15,273 bases of DNA from an uncultured Mediterraneibacter sp. (GTDB taxonomy: Bacteria; Bacillota; Clostridia; Lachnospirales; Lachnospiraceae): positions 1-15,273 of the forward strand of contig CAKRWZ010000043.1 in assembly GCA_934418295.1 (NCBI GenBank). Direction: 5' to 3'. The notes below the pieces were generated by a model. It was not told where the DNA came from. It did no database searches and was given only the letters and a program-made list of their open reading frames with translations. Shown here piece by piece: positions 1 to 7,214 of the stretch. The translations under genes were made by a program, and so were the position numbers. Positions within the stretch are counted from its first letter, which is position 1. Each line of letters starts with the position of its first letter.

Positions 1-1609
1 GGCGTTAAATGAGAGAAAGACACAGAGAGAAGAGTTTGTTCAGGCTATCGTGTCGGAAGTTTCGAGACATATGGAAAATGCCCACATCCAGGCCAAAGTA
101 TACGGCCGGGTAAAGCATTTTTTCAGTATTTATAAAAAGATGGTCAATCAGGACAAGACGCTGGATCAGATCTACGATCTGTTTGCGGTCCGGATCATCG
201 TAAAAACGGTCAAAGACTGTTACGGCGTCCTGGGAGCGATCCACGAGATGTATACGCCGATCCCGGGACGGTTTAAAGATTATATTGCCATGCCGAAGCC
301 GAATATGTATCAGTCCCTCCACACGACCCTGATGGGGCCGACGGGACAGCCTTTCGAGATCCAGATCCGAACGGAAGAAATGCACAAAACTGCAGAATAT
401 GGTATCGCAGCGCACTGGAAATACAAGGAAGGCGGTATCGGAAAGAGCGTAAAGGCACAGGAAGAGGAAAAATTGAGCTGGCTCAGACAGATCCTGGAAT
501 GGCAGCGGGACATGTCGGACAACAAAGAGTTCTTAAATCTCCTGAAAGGCGATTTGGATCTGTTTGCCGAAGATGTTTATTGCTTTACGCCAAACGGAGA
601 CGTCAAGAATTTGCCGAATGGTTCGACTACGGTAGATTTTGCCTATGCGATCCACACGGCGGTGGGCAATAAAATGGTAGGAGCCAGAGTAAACGGAAAA
701 CTGGTTCCGATCGAATATAAAATACAGAACGGGGACAGGATCGAGATCCTGACGTCTCAAAATTCCAAGGGTCCCAGCAGAGACTGGTTGAACATTGTGA
801 AGAGCACACAGGCGAAAAACAAAATCAATCAGTGGTTTAAGAAAGAATTCAAAGAAGAAAATATCGTCCGGGGACGCGAAATGCTTCTGGCATGTTTCCG
901 GGCAAAAGGTTTTAGTATGACGGATGTCATCAAACCGGAATATCAACAATACATTTTGAAGAAATACGGATTCCGGGACTGGGATTCCGTGTTGGCGGCC
1001 GTAGGGCACGGCGGCCTGAAGGAAGGACAGATCGTCAACCGGATCCTGGAGCTTTATGAAAAGGATCATCGCAAAGAGGTCAGCGATGAAGAGATCCTGG
1101 AGAAGATGGCGGAAGTCAACCGAAATGAGATCCAGATCGCGCGGATGAAAAGCGGGGTCATCATCAAAGGGATCGACGATATGGCGGTACGTTTTTCCAA
1201 GTGCTGCAATCCGGTGCCGGGAGATGAGATCGTCGGGTTTGTGACCAGAGGCCGGGGCATGACCATTCACCGGACAGATTGTATCAACGTTTTGCATCTT
1301 TCCGAAGCAGAAAGGGCAAGACTGATCAAGGTGGAATGGGAGACCGGCAGCGAGGAAGACCGGGATGCACAGTATCTGGCAGAGCTGACGATGTATGCGG
1401 AAGACCGAAGAGGTCTTTTGATGGAGATTTCCAAGACATTTACGGAAGAGAAGATCGATGTGAAATCGATGAACATCCGGACCAGCAAACGGGGCACGGC
1501 GACCATCGACATGGGCTTTATCATCAACGGAAGAGAAGAGCTCAACCATGTGATCACGAAGCTCAGACAGCTGGAAGGCGTTATGGATATAGAAAGAACA
1601 GCGGGGTAA
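1..1609 (+). CDS. relA: Bifunctional (p)ppGpp synthetase/hydrolase (Rel/SpoT family), 5'-truncated by the window
   Basis: Makes, and by family also degrades, the stringent-response alarmone (p)ppGpp from GTP/GDP and ATP in the cytoplasm. The reading frame (first full codon at base 2) is open to the left edge, so the N-terminal HD hydrolase domain lies outside; 535 residues are visible against roughly 730-770 for the family. Domains in order: synthetase (about bases 95-430) with the GRFKDYIAMPK segment and the catalytic Glu codon at 356-358 in EIQIRT; TGS (about 570-770, EDVYCFTPNGDV to GDRIEILTS); the conserved Cys-Cys pair of the zinc-finger/RIS region (1202-1207, FSKCCNPVPGDEI); a C-terminal ACT domain (about 1375-1605). 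The RxKD motif (RFKD) is the signature of bifunctional Rel enzymes, unlike ExDD of RelA-only synthetases, so hydrolase activity is expected although that domain is not seen. The internal GTG at 50 is not the true start. The next gene starts 5 bases after the stop, implying co-transcription. Confidence 0.96.
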   Translation, partial: ALNERKTQREEFVQAIVSEVSRHMENAHIQAKVYGRVKHFFSIYKKMVNQDKTLDQIYDLFAVRIIVKTVKDCYGVLGAIHEMYTPIPGRFKDYIAMPKPNMYQSLHTTLMGPTGQPFEIQIRTEEMHKTAEYGIAAHWKYKEGGIGKSVKAQEEEKLSWLRQILEWQRDMSDNKEFLNLLKGDLDLFAEDVYCFTPNGDVKNLPNGSTTVDFAYAIHTAVGNKMVGARVNGKLVPIEYKIQNGDRIEILTSQNSKGPSRDWLNIVKSTQAKNKINQWFKKEFKEENIVRGREMLLACFRAKGFSMTDVIKPEYQQYILKKYGFRDWDSVLAAVGHGGLKEGQIVNRILELYEKDHRKEVSDEEILEKMAEVNRNEIQIARMKSGVIIKGIDDMAVRFSKCCNPVPGDEIVGFVTRGRGMTIHRTDCINVLHLSEAERARLIKVEWETGSEEDRDAQYLAELTMYAEDRRGLLMEISKTFTEEKIDVKSMNIRTSKRGTATIDMGFIINGREELNHVITKLRQLEGVMDIERTAG

Positions 1610-1614
1610 ACTAC

Positions 1615-2241
1615 ATGAAAACAGAAAAATTTGTGGTAGGGTTTATGGAAACAAACTGTTATCTCCTGGTGCAGGAAAGCACCAAGGAGTGCCTGATCGT
1701 AGATCCGGGCGTGCAGTCGGATAAACTGCTGGACCATATTAAGAGAGAACAGTACCATCCGGTGGCAATTTTGCTGACCCACGGCCATTTTGACCACATC
1801 GGCGGTGTGGATTATTTTCGGAAAGAGTTTGAGATACCGGTCTATGCCTGTGAAAAGGAACAGTCGGTACTGGAAGATTCTCTGCTGAATGTTTCTGCTT
1901 ATTACGGAGGCTCCAGCTGTGTGGTAAAAAATGTACACTATCTGAAAGATAAAGAAACCATTGAACTGGCAGGCATCAAGATCGAAGTGATCGCGACGCC
2001 GGGACATACCTGCGGCGGATGCTGCTATTATCTCCCGGAAGAGCATGTCCTTTTCAGCGGAGATACCTTGTTTTGCCAGTCCATCGGAAGAAGCGACTTT
2101 CCTACTGGAAATGAAGCGCAATTAGTTGCTTCCGTGAGGGACCGGTTATTCGTGCTGCCGGACGACACGGCGGTATATCCGGGCCATATGGAGGAGACTT
2201 CCATCGGATTTGAAAAAGAAAACAATCCTTTTATAAGATAA
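1615..2241 (+). CDS. Metallo-beta-lactamase-fold hydrolase, glyoxalase II-like
   Basis: A 208-residue cytoplasmic metallohydrolase of the glyoxalase II (hydroxyacylglutathione hydrolase/YcbL-like) branch of the metallo-beta-lactamase fold. Metal ligands are visible in the right order: HGHFDH (H56, H58, D60, H61), H131 in PGHTCGG, D150 in FSGDTLF and H191 in YPGH. The GRSDFPTGN segment also fits this branch. It lacks the C-terminal helical domain of true glyoxalase II, so the thiol-ester substrate is unknown; Firmicutes generally lack glutathione, so a classical glyoxalase role is not assured. The frame is open further upstream inside relA (to 1279), but ATG 1615 starts exactly where MBL homology begins (MKTEKFVVGFMETNCYL). 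The ribosome site is weak (GCGGGG), which suggests translational coupling to relA, whose stop is 5 bases upstream. Family assignment is firm; specific function is not. Confidence 0.92.
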   Translation: MKTEKFVVGFMETNCYLLVQESTKECLIVDPGVQSDKLLDHIKREQYHPVAILLTHGHFDHIGGVDYFRKEFEIPVYACEKEQSVLEDSLLNVSAYYGGSSCVVKNVHYLKDKETIELAGIKIEVIATPGHTCGGCCYYLPEEHVLFSGDTLFCQSIGRSDFPTGNEAQLVASVRDRLFVLPDDTAVYPGHMEETSIGFEKENNPFIR

Positions 2242-2245
2242 AAGG

Positions 2246-2263
2246 CGGCGCAGGTCTGCGCCG
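2246..2263 (+). other. Intercistronic hairpin before hemZ
   Basis: A perfect 7-bp GC-rich stem (CGGCGCA / TGCGCCG) with a GGTC loop lies in the 46-base gap between the MBL hydrolase and hemZ, 8 bases before the hemZ Shine-Dalgarno. No T tract follows, so it is not a standard terminator. It may act as an mRNA processing or stability element, or simply separate the two cistrons. Confidence 0.6.
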
Positions 2264-2287
2264 GGCAGAAAAAGGAGTAAATAGATT

Positions 2288-3724
2288 ATGATGCAGCTGA
2301 TATGCAGGGAAACTGCATATGTTTATGATGCTTATCACATTCTCCGGGCATTTTTTCCGGAGGAAGAGGTAAACCAAAAGATTGAAACAGAACAAGAACC
2401 GCTGATTTCCGTGGAAGCAGAAAGCGGTTCTTATTTTAGGTGTGATTCCGATAAAACGAGTATCCGGATTTTTGACAAAGGAGCATTTCGGCAGAAAAAG
2501 GATATTATATTACAGTTTTATCAGGAACTTGTCGAGGAGACGGGTCGGGAGCTTCCCTGGGGGATCCTGACCGGTGTCAGGCCTACCAAGCTTTTGATGG
2601 GCAGAGCCAGACAAGGAGATACGCCGGAGGAGATGATCCGCTGGTTTCGGGGAAATTATCGGGTTTCGGAAGAAAAGGCGACACTGGGGACAGAGATCGT
2701 GGAAAGAGAACGGGAGATTTTGCAGCCCCTGGATCTGGAAAATGGTTACAGCCTTTATGCAGGAATCCCGTTTTGCCCCAGCATCTGCGCCTATTGTTCT
2801 TTCAGCTCTTCCCCCATCGAACTGTGGAAGGATCGGACGGAAGCCTATCTGGAAGCACTGTCAAAGGAATTGCTTTTTTTGGCGGAAGCTTGTAAGGATA
2901 AGGTGCTGAACACAGTCTATATCGGCGGAGGGACGCCCACCACGCTGACGGCAGACCAGCTGGACCGCCTGTTGACGCTTTTGGAAGAACAGTTTGCTTA
3001 CGGGAAAGTGCTGGAAGTGACGGTAGAAGCCGGGCGCCCGGACAGTATCACCGAGGAAAAACTCTTGGCTTTGAAACGACATCATGTGACCCGTATTTCC
3101 ATCAATCCCCAGACGATGCAGCAGAAAACACTGGACCGGGTGGGAAGAAGACACACGGTGGAGGATGTGCGGAAAGCCTTTCGGCTTGCCCGAAAGCTGG
3201 ACTTTGACAATATCAATATGGATCTGATCGCAGGTCTTCCGGGGGAAGGGATCCCGGAGATGCAAGATACGCTGGCACAGATCGAGGCACTGGAACCGGA
3301 CAGCCTGACGGTGCATGCCCTGGCGGTCAAACGGGCGGCATTTTACGGACAGAATCCGGTGAAGATGGCGTCTGTCGGAGAAATGGAAGGGATGATCGAA
3401 AGCGTGCAGGCATCTGCAGAGCGCATGGGGCTGCATCCGTATTATCTTTACCGGCAGAAAAACATGGTCGGAAATTTTGAAAATGTCGGCTATGCAAAGG
3501 TTGACAAAGCGGGAATATACAATATACTTATTATGGAAGAAATACAGACGATCCTGGCGGCGGGAGCCGGTTCTTCTACGAAGATCGTTCTTCCGAAACC
3601 CGTCCGGAAAGCGGATGGAAAAATGACGAATCTGATCCGCATTGAAAATGTAAAGAACGTTCAGGAATACATGGAACGGATAGACGAAATGACGAACAGA
3701 AAGGGAAAATGGTTATGGCATTGA
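2288..3724 (+). CDS. hemZ: Radical SAM coproporphyrinogen dehydrogenase-like protein HemZ
   Basis: A 478-residue cytoplasmic radical SAM protein related to oxygen-independent coproporphyrinogen III oxidase (HemN). The Fe-S/SAM motif CxxxCxxC is intact (C163, C167, C170 in FCPSICAYC), followed by YIGGGTPTTL and the downstream GLPGEG segment typical of the HemN/HemZ group. The roughly 150-residue N-terminal extension containing GILTGVRPTKLL separates HemZ from HemN/HemW. B. subtilis HemZ is linked to anaerobic coproporphyrinogen decarboxylation. In a fermentative Lachnospiraceae with no other haem genes in view the real substrate is uncertain. The start at ATG 2288 has AAGGAG 10 bases upstream; ATG 2291 is a less well spaced alternative. 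The 3' end overlaps the start of hisS, so the two are translationally linked. A consensus-like promoter is embedded in its last 220 bases. Confidence 0.9.
   Translation: MMQLICRETAYVYDAYHILRAFFPEEEVNQKIETEQEPLISVEAESGSYFRCDSDKTSIRIFDKGAFRQKKDIILQFYQELVEETGRELPWGILTGVRPTKLLMGRARQGDTPEEMIRWFRGNYRVSEEKATLGTEIVEREREILQPLDLENGYSLYAGIPFCPSICAYCSFSSSPIELWKDRTEAYLEALSKELLFLAEACKDKVLNTVYIGGGTPTTLTADQLDRLLTLLEEQFAYGKVLEVTVEAGRPDSITEEKLLALKRHHVTRISINPQTMQQKTLDRVGRRHTVEDVRKAFRLARKLDFDNINMDLIAGLPGEGIPEMQDTLAQIEALEPDSLTVHALAVKRAAFYGQNPVKMASVGEMEGMIESVQASAERMGLHPYYLYRQKNMVGNFENVGYAKVDKAGIYNILIMEEIQTILAAGAGSSTKIVLPKPVRKADGKMTNLIRIENVKNVQEYMERIDEMTNRKGKWLWH
3501..3528 (+). promoter_or_regulatory. Putative sigma-A promoter inside hemZ, for hisS-aspS
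   Basis: TTGACA at 3501-3506, a 16-base spacer and TATACT at 3523-3528: a perfect -35 and a 5/6 match -10. The predicted start is near 3535, about 180 bases before hisS. It lies within coding sequence of hemZ, where two ATA isoleucine codons fall in the A/T-rich -10 region, although this gene otherwise mostly uses ATC. Activity is inferred, not shown. Confidence 0.6.
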
Positions 3725-4986
3725 AGAAAAAACCGGTGACCGGCATGAAAGATATCATGCCGAAAGAGATGGCGATCCGAGATTATGTGATCGGTCTGAT
3801 CAAAGAAACTTACCGTGATTTTGGGTTTACCTCTATGGAGACGCCTTGTGTGGAGCATATTGAAAATCTGTGCAGCAAGCAGGGCGGGGATAATGAAAAG
3901 CTGATCTTTAAGATCCTGAAAAGAGGGGAAAAGCTGAAGCTGGAAGAAGCAAAAACGGAAGAGGATCTGGTGGATGGAGGTCTGCGGTATGATCTTACGG
4001 TTCCGCTGTCCCGTTATTACTCCAATCATGCCAATGAACTTCCTTCCCCGTTTAAGGCATTGCAGATGGGAAATGTCTGGAGGGCAGACCGTCCGCAGAA
4101 AGGGCGCTTCCGCCAGTTTATGCAGTGTGATATCGATATTTTGGGAGAGGCTTCCAATCTGGCAGAGATCGAACTGATCCTGGCAACCAGTACATTACTT
4201 GGAAAGCTGGATTTCCATAAGTTTACGATTCGGATCAACGACCGCCGGGTGCTGAAAGCGATGGCGGCTTACAGCGGATTTGAGGAAAAAGATTATGATT
4301 CGGTGTTGATCACGCTGGATAAGATGGACAAGATCGGCATCGAAGGCGTAGAACAGGAATTAAAGGACAACGGTTACGGAGCAGAGAAAGTAGAGAAATA
4401 TCTGGAACTTTTCCGAGGTGTGACCAATGATGTTGCAGGGATCCGCAATCTGAAAGAAATCCTGGGCAATTTCCTGGAAGAGGGCACGGCAGAGGGTCTG
4501 GAGCAGATCATCTCCTGCGTGGAAGAAGTGAAGGAAGCAGATTTTGCACTCTCTTTTGATCCTACGCTGGTCAGAGGAATGTCTTATTATACGGGAACGA
4601 TTTTTGAGATTTCCATGGATGAATTTGGCAGCTCCGTAGGCGGAGGCGGACGTTATGATAAAATGATCGGAAAATTTACCGGACAGGATACGCCGGCAGT
4701 CGGATTTTCCATTGGTTTTGAGCGGATCGTCATGCTGCTTCTGGAAAGAGGATATGAGATCCCGACCCAGAAGGCAAAACGGGCTTATCTGATCGACAAA
4801 AATATGCCGCAGGAAGGGATACTGGCAGTGATGCAGAAAGCAAAGCAGGATCGGAAAGAAGGCAGACAGGTACTGGTAAGCTTCATGAAGAAAAATAAGA
4901 AGTTCCAGAAAGAGCAGCTGGCAGAGGAAGGATACACAGATGTGGCAGAATACTTCCGAGACAGTTTCACGGAAGAGGCAAGATAA
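3715..4986 (+). CDS. hisS: Histidyl-tRNA synthetase
   Basis: Class II synthetase charging tRNA-His with histidine; 423 residues, normal length. Visible landmarks: GMKDIMPKEM at the N-terminus, GLRYDLTVPLSRY (about residues 89-101), motif 2 RADRPQKGRFRQF (123-135) followed by MQCDIDILGE, the histidine-binding LVRGMSYYTGTIFE (about 285-298), GGGGRYDKMIG, and motif 3 in PAVGFSIGFERIVML. The C-terminal anticodon-binding domain follows. The wording of the catalytic core (RYDLTVP, QCDIDI, NDRRVL, LDKMDKIG) matches the eukaryote/Bacteroides-like HisRS clade rather than the E. coli type. ATG 3715 is preferred over ATG 3709 because the AAAGGG ribosome site then has about 9 bases of spacing. Either start overlaps the hemZ stop (10 or 16 bases). 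Forms an operon with aspS, 15 bases downstream. Confidence 0.96.
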   Translation: MALKKKPVTGMKDIMPKEMAIRDYVIGLIKETYRDFGFTSMETPCVEHIENLCSKQGGDNEKLIFKILKRGEKLKLEEAKTEEDLVDGGLRYDLTVPLSRYYSNHANELPSPFKALQMGNVWRADRPQKGRFRQFMQCDIDILGEASNLAEIELILATSTLLGKLDFHKFTIRINDRRVLKAMAAYSGFEEKDYDSVLITLDKMDKIGIEGVEQELKDNGYGAEKVEKYLELFRGVTNDVAGIRNLKEILGNFLEEGTAEGLEQIISCVEEVKEADFALSFDPTLVRGMSYYTGTIFEISMDEFGSSVGGGGRYDKMIGKFTGQDTPAVGFSIGFERIVMLLLERGYEIPTQKAKRAYLIDKNMPQEGILAVMQKAKQDRKEGRQVLVSFMKKNKKFQKEQLAEEGYTDVAEYFRDSFTEEAR

Positions 4987-5001
4987 AAGAGGAGAAGAAA
5001 A

Positions 5002-6789
5002 ATGGCAGAGTCAATGCAGGGATTAAAGCGCACACACAGATGTGGGGAATTGAGTGCGGCAAATACGGGAGAAACCGTCACCGTCATGGGGTGGGTACAG
5101 AAAAACCGTAACAAGGGCGGACTTGTATTTGTGGATGTCCGGGATCGTTCCGGAATGATCCAGGTCGTGTTTGAAGAGGGAAAACAGGAGGAAGAACTGC
5201 TGGTAAAAGCAGCAAAGCTCCGTTCGGAATATGTAGTGGCAGTTGTCGGAAAGGTAGAAATGCGTTCCGGTGCCGTTAACCACAACATTGCAACGGGAGA
5301 GATCGAGATCATCCCTACAGCCCTCCGGGTGTTGTCGGAGTCTGAGACGCCTCCGTTCCAGATCGAGGAGAACTCCAAGACGAAAGAAGAGCTTCGTCTG
5401 AAATACCGTTATCTGGATCTGAGAAGACCGGATATGCAGCGAAATCTGATGATGCGGAGCAAAGTGGCTACATTGGTACGGAAGTTTTTGACGGACGAGG
5501 GATTTTTGGAGATTGAAACTCCGATGCTGGGAAAAAGTACACCGGAGGGAGCCAGGGATTATCTGGTGCCAAGCCGTATCCATCCGGGAAGTTTTTACGG
5601 ACTGCCTCAGTCACCTCAGCTGTATAAACAGCTTCTGATGTGCTCCGGGTATGATCGGTATTTCCAGATCGCGAAGTGTTTCCGTGACGAGGATCTCCGC
5701 GCAGACCGTCAGCCGGAGTTTACGCAGATCGACATGGAGCTGTCTTTCGTTGATATCGATGACGTGATCGAAGTGAACGAAAGACTGCTGGCAACTTTGT
5801 TCAAAGAGGTGCTGGATGTGGATGTGCCGCTTCCGATCCAGAGAATGACATGGCAGGAAGCCATGGATCGCTTCGGTTCTGATAAACCGGATATCCGTTT
5901 CGGCATGGAACTCACAGACGTGACAGACGTGGTAAGAAATTGTGGTTTCTCTGTCTTCACGGGTGCCATTGAAAACGGCGGAACTGTCCGCGGCATCAAT
6001 GCAAAGGAACAAGGTGCGATGCCGAGAAAGAAAATTGACAAATTGGTATCTTTTGCGAAAGATTACGGCGCAAAAGGTCTTGCGTATATTGCATTGCAGG
6101 AGGACGGAAGCGTAAAATCCTCCTTTGCGAAGTTCATGACAGAAGAAGAAATGGCCCGGCTGATCCGGGCAATGGGCGGAGAACCGGGAGATCTGCTTTT
6201 GTTTGCCGCAGACCGTAATAAGGTGGTTTGGGATACATTGGGAGCCCTTCGTCTGGAACTGGCAAAACAGCTGGAGCTGACGGACAAAAAAGATTTCAGA
6301 TTCCTTTGGATCACAGAGTTCCCGCTGCTTGAGTGGAGCGATGAGCAGAACCGTTACACGGCGATGCATCATCCGTTTACCATGCCCATGGAAGAAGATC
6401 TCCCGCTGATCGATACAGATCCTGGAAAAGTCCGTGCAAAGGCATACGACATCGTTTTAAACGGAAATGAGATCGGCGGAGGAAGTATCCGTATCCATCA
6501 GGATGATATCCAGGAGAAGATGTTTGAAGTCCTTGGCTTCACAAAAGAAAAAGCTTATGAACAGTTTGGATTCCTTCTGGATGCCTTCAAATACGGAGTG
6601 CCGCCTCATGCAGGTCTGGCATACGGTCTCGACCGTCTGGTGATGCTCATGGGAGGATTGGACAGCATCCGTGAAGTGATCGCATTCCCGAAAGTGAAAG
6701 ATGCTTCCTGTCTGATGACAGAAGCTCCGGGAGTGGTAGATGAGAAACAGCTGGAAGAGCTGGGACTGGAGATCCGTCCGGAAGAATAA
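5002..6789 (+). CDS. aspS: Aspartyl-tRNA synthetase, bacterial type
   Basis: Class IIb synthetase attaching aspartate to tRNA-Asp; 595 residues, the usual length of the bacterial form. Domains in order: N-terminal OB-fold anticodon-binding domain (VTVMGWVQKNRNKGGL, DVRDRSGMIQVVF); motif 1 region (FLEIETPMLGKSTPEGARDY, about 168-187); motif 2 (KCFRDEDLRADRQPEFTQID, about 225-245); the bacterial GAD insertion in the middle (about 290-420); motif 3 (AYGLDRLVMLMGG, about 540-552), then the terminal IAFPKVKDASCLM segment. ATG 5002 is preceded by AGAGGAG with 7 bases of spacing. Co-transcribed with hisS and terminated by the hairpin at 6831-6876. Whether it is discriminating or also charges tRNA-Asn cannot be decided from this window. 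Confidence 0.97.
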   Translation: MAESMQGLKRTHRCGELSAANTGETVTVMGWVQKNRNKGGLVFVDVRDRSGMIQVVFEEGKQEEELLVKAAKLRSEYVVAVVGKVEMRSGAVNHNIATGEIEIIPTALRVLSESETPPFQIEENSKTKEELRLKYRYLDLRRPDMQRNLMMRSKVATLVRKFLTDEGFLEIETPMLGKSTPEGARDYLVPSRIHPGSFYGLPQSPQLYKQLLMCSGYDRYFQIAKCFRDEDLRADRQPEFTQIDMELSFVDIDDVIEVNERLLATLFKEVLDVDVPLPIQRMTWQEAMDRFGSDKPDIRFGMELTDVTDVVRNCGFSVFTGAIENGGTVRGINAKEQGAMPRKKIDKLVSFAKDYGAKGLAYIALQEDGSVKSSFAKFMTEEEMARLIRAMGGEPGDLLLFAADRNKVVWDTLGALRLELAKQLELTDKKDFRFLWITEFPLLEWSDEQNRYTAMHHPFTMPMEEDLPLIDTDPGKVRAKAYDIVLNGNEIGGGSIRIHQDDIQEKMFEVLGFTKEKAYEQFGFLLDAFKYGVPPHAGLAYGLDRLVMLMGGLDSIREVIAFPKVKDASCLMTEAPGVVDEKQLEELGLEIRPEE

Positions 6790-6830
6790 GAACGGAAATA
6801 AAGAGCATAAAACAGGAACAGAAAAAGTAT

Positions 6831-6876
6831 AAAAGCTTCGTGTTTGTCTCCGGAAAAGAGAGGTGCGAAGCTTTTT
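6831..6876 (+). terminator. Rho-independent terminator after aspS
   Basis: Perfect 10-bp stem AAAAGCTTCG (6831-6840) / CGAAGCTTTT (6866-6875) closing a 25-base loop, running into TTTTT. It lies 41 bases after the aspS stop and ends the relA-aspS cluster. Confidence 0.8.
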
Positions 6877-6902
6877 ACAAAAAGTGAGCCTTTTTACAAA
6901 AA
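6871..6902 (+). repeat. Short direct repeat CTTTTTACAAAAA
   Basis: The 13-base sequence CTTTTTACAAAAA occurs at 6871-6883 and again at 6890-6902, 19 bases apart, between the aspS terminator and the tRNA promoter. The first copy includes the T tract of the terminator. It may be a local slippage duplication or an A/T-rich upstream element; no function is claimed. Confidence 0.7.
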
Positions 6903-6916
6903 AAGAAAAAAAGTGG

Positions 6917-6945
6917 TTGACTTTTCCTGGAATCTAAAGTATACT
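6917..6945 (+). promoter_or_regulatory. Promoter of tRNA-Gly
   Basis: TTGACT (6917-6922), a 17-base spacer and TATACT (6940-6945), preceded by a long A-rich tract that resembles an UP element. Transcription would begin near 6952, about 28 bases before the mature tRNA 5' end, as expected for a strong stable-RNA promoter. Confidence 0.85.
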
Positions 6946-6979
6946 AAATATCGTTCCGAGCGAACAAAACTTCATAAAT

Positions 6980-7052
6980 GCGACAGTGGCTCAGTTGGTA
7001 GAGTACGACCTTGCCAAGGTCGGGGTCGCGGGTTCGAACCCCGTCTGTCGCT
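6980..7052 (+). tRNA. tRNA-Gly (anticodon GCC)
   Basis: A complete 73-base cloverleaf. Acceptor GCGACAG / CTGTCGC with discriminator T (7052), as expected for bacterial tRNA-Gly; D arm GCTC / GAGT with loop AGTTGGTA; anticodon stem CGACC / GGTCG with loop TTGCCAA, anticodon GCC at 7013-7015; 5-base variable loop; T arm GCGGG / CCCGT with loop TTCGAAC. The CCA end is not encoded. It reads GGC and GGT glycine codons. It is a single tRNA with its own promoter and terminator, not part of a tRNA cluster. Confidence 0.97.
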
Positions 7053-7056
7053 CTTT

Positions 7057-7091
7057 AAAACGGATGCAGATCTTCTGCATCCGTTTTTTTA
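7057..7091 (+). terminator. Rho-independent terminator of tRNA-Gly
   Basis: Perfect 10-bp stem CGGATGCAGA (7061-7070) / TCTGCATCCG (7074-7083) with a TCT loop, flanked by AAAA and a run of seven T. It begins 5 bases after the tRNA and is the strongest terminator in the window. Confidence 0.95.
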
Positions 7092-7124
7092 TAGCGACGA
7101 GGAAAATGCGGCATGCTTGTCTGA

Positions 7125-7153
7125 TTGAATTGCACCGCCGGGTATGCTAAAAT
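7125..7153 (+). promoter_or_regulatory. Promoter of the ChW-repeat amidase gene
   Basis: TTGAAT (7125-7130), a 17-base spacer and TAAAAT (7148-7153) with an extended -10 TG at 7145-7146. The predicted start is near 7160, giving a leader of about 55 bases to the ATG at 7215. Confidence 0.65.
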
Positions 7154-7214
7154 AAGAAACAGATTTGACAGTCAAAAAGCAGAGAAGAAGAGCGACTTGA
7201 AAGGAGGAAAATAT

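Noticed and set aside
533..1549. Long minus-strand open frame (338 codons) opposite relA
   Set aside because: It lies antisense to the conserved relA coding sequence, has no recognisable domain or ribosome site, and its length follows from codon bias of the real gene.
1279..1614. Upstream extension of the MBL hydrolase frame into relA
   Set aside because: The extension is relA read in another frame and has no MBL similarity; the family begins at the ATG at 1615.
3535..3714. T-box leader upstream of hisS-aspS
   Set aside because: The region is hemZ coding sequence, and I could not see a T-box consensus or a terminator/antiterminator pair.
5611..6372. Minus-strand open frame (253 codons) opposite aspS
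   Set aside because: Antisense shadow of aspS; composition and lack of motifs do not support a gene.
6844..7128. Small + strand open frame across the tRNA region
   Set aside because: It runs through the aspS terminator, the tRNA promoter, the tRNA and its terminator, so it cannot be a real protein gene.
7125..7214. Upstream extension of the amidase frame
   Set aside because: It covers the promoter and leader. The signal peptide and strong ribosome site place the start at 7215.
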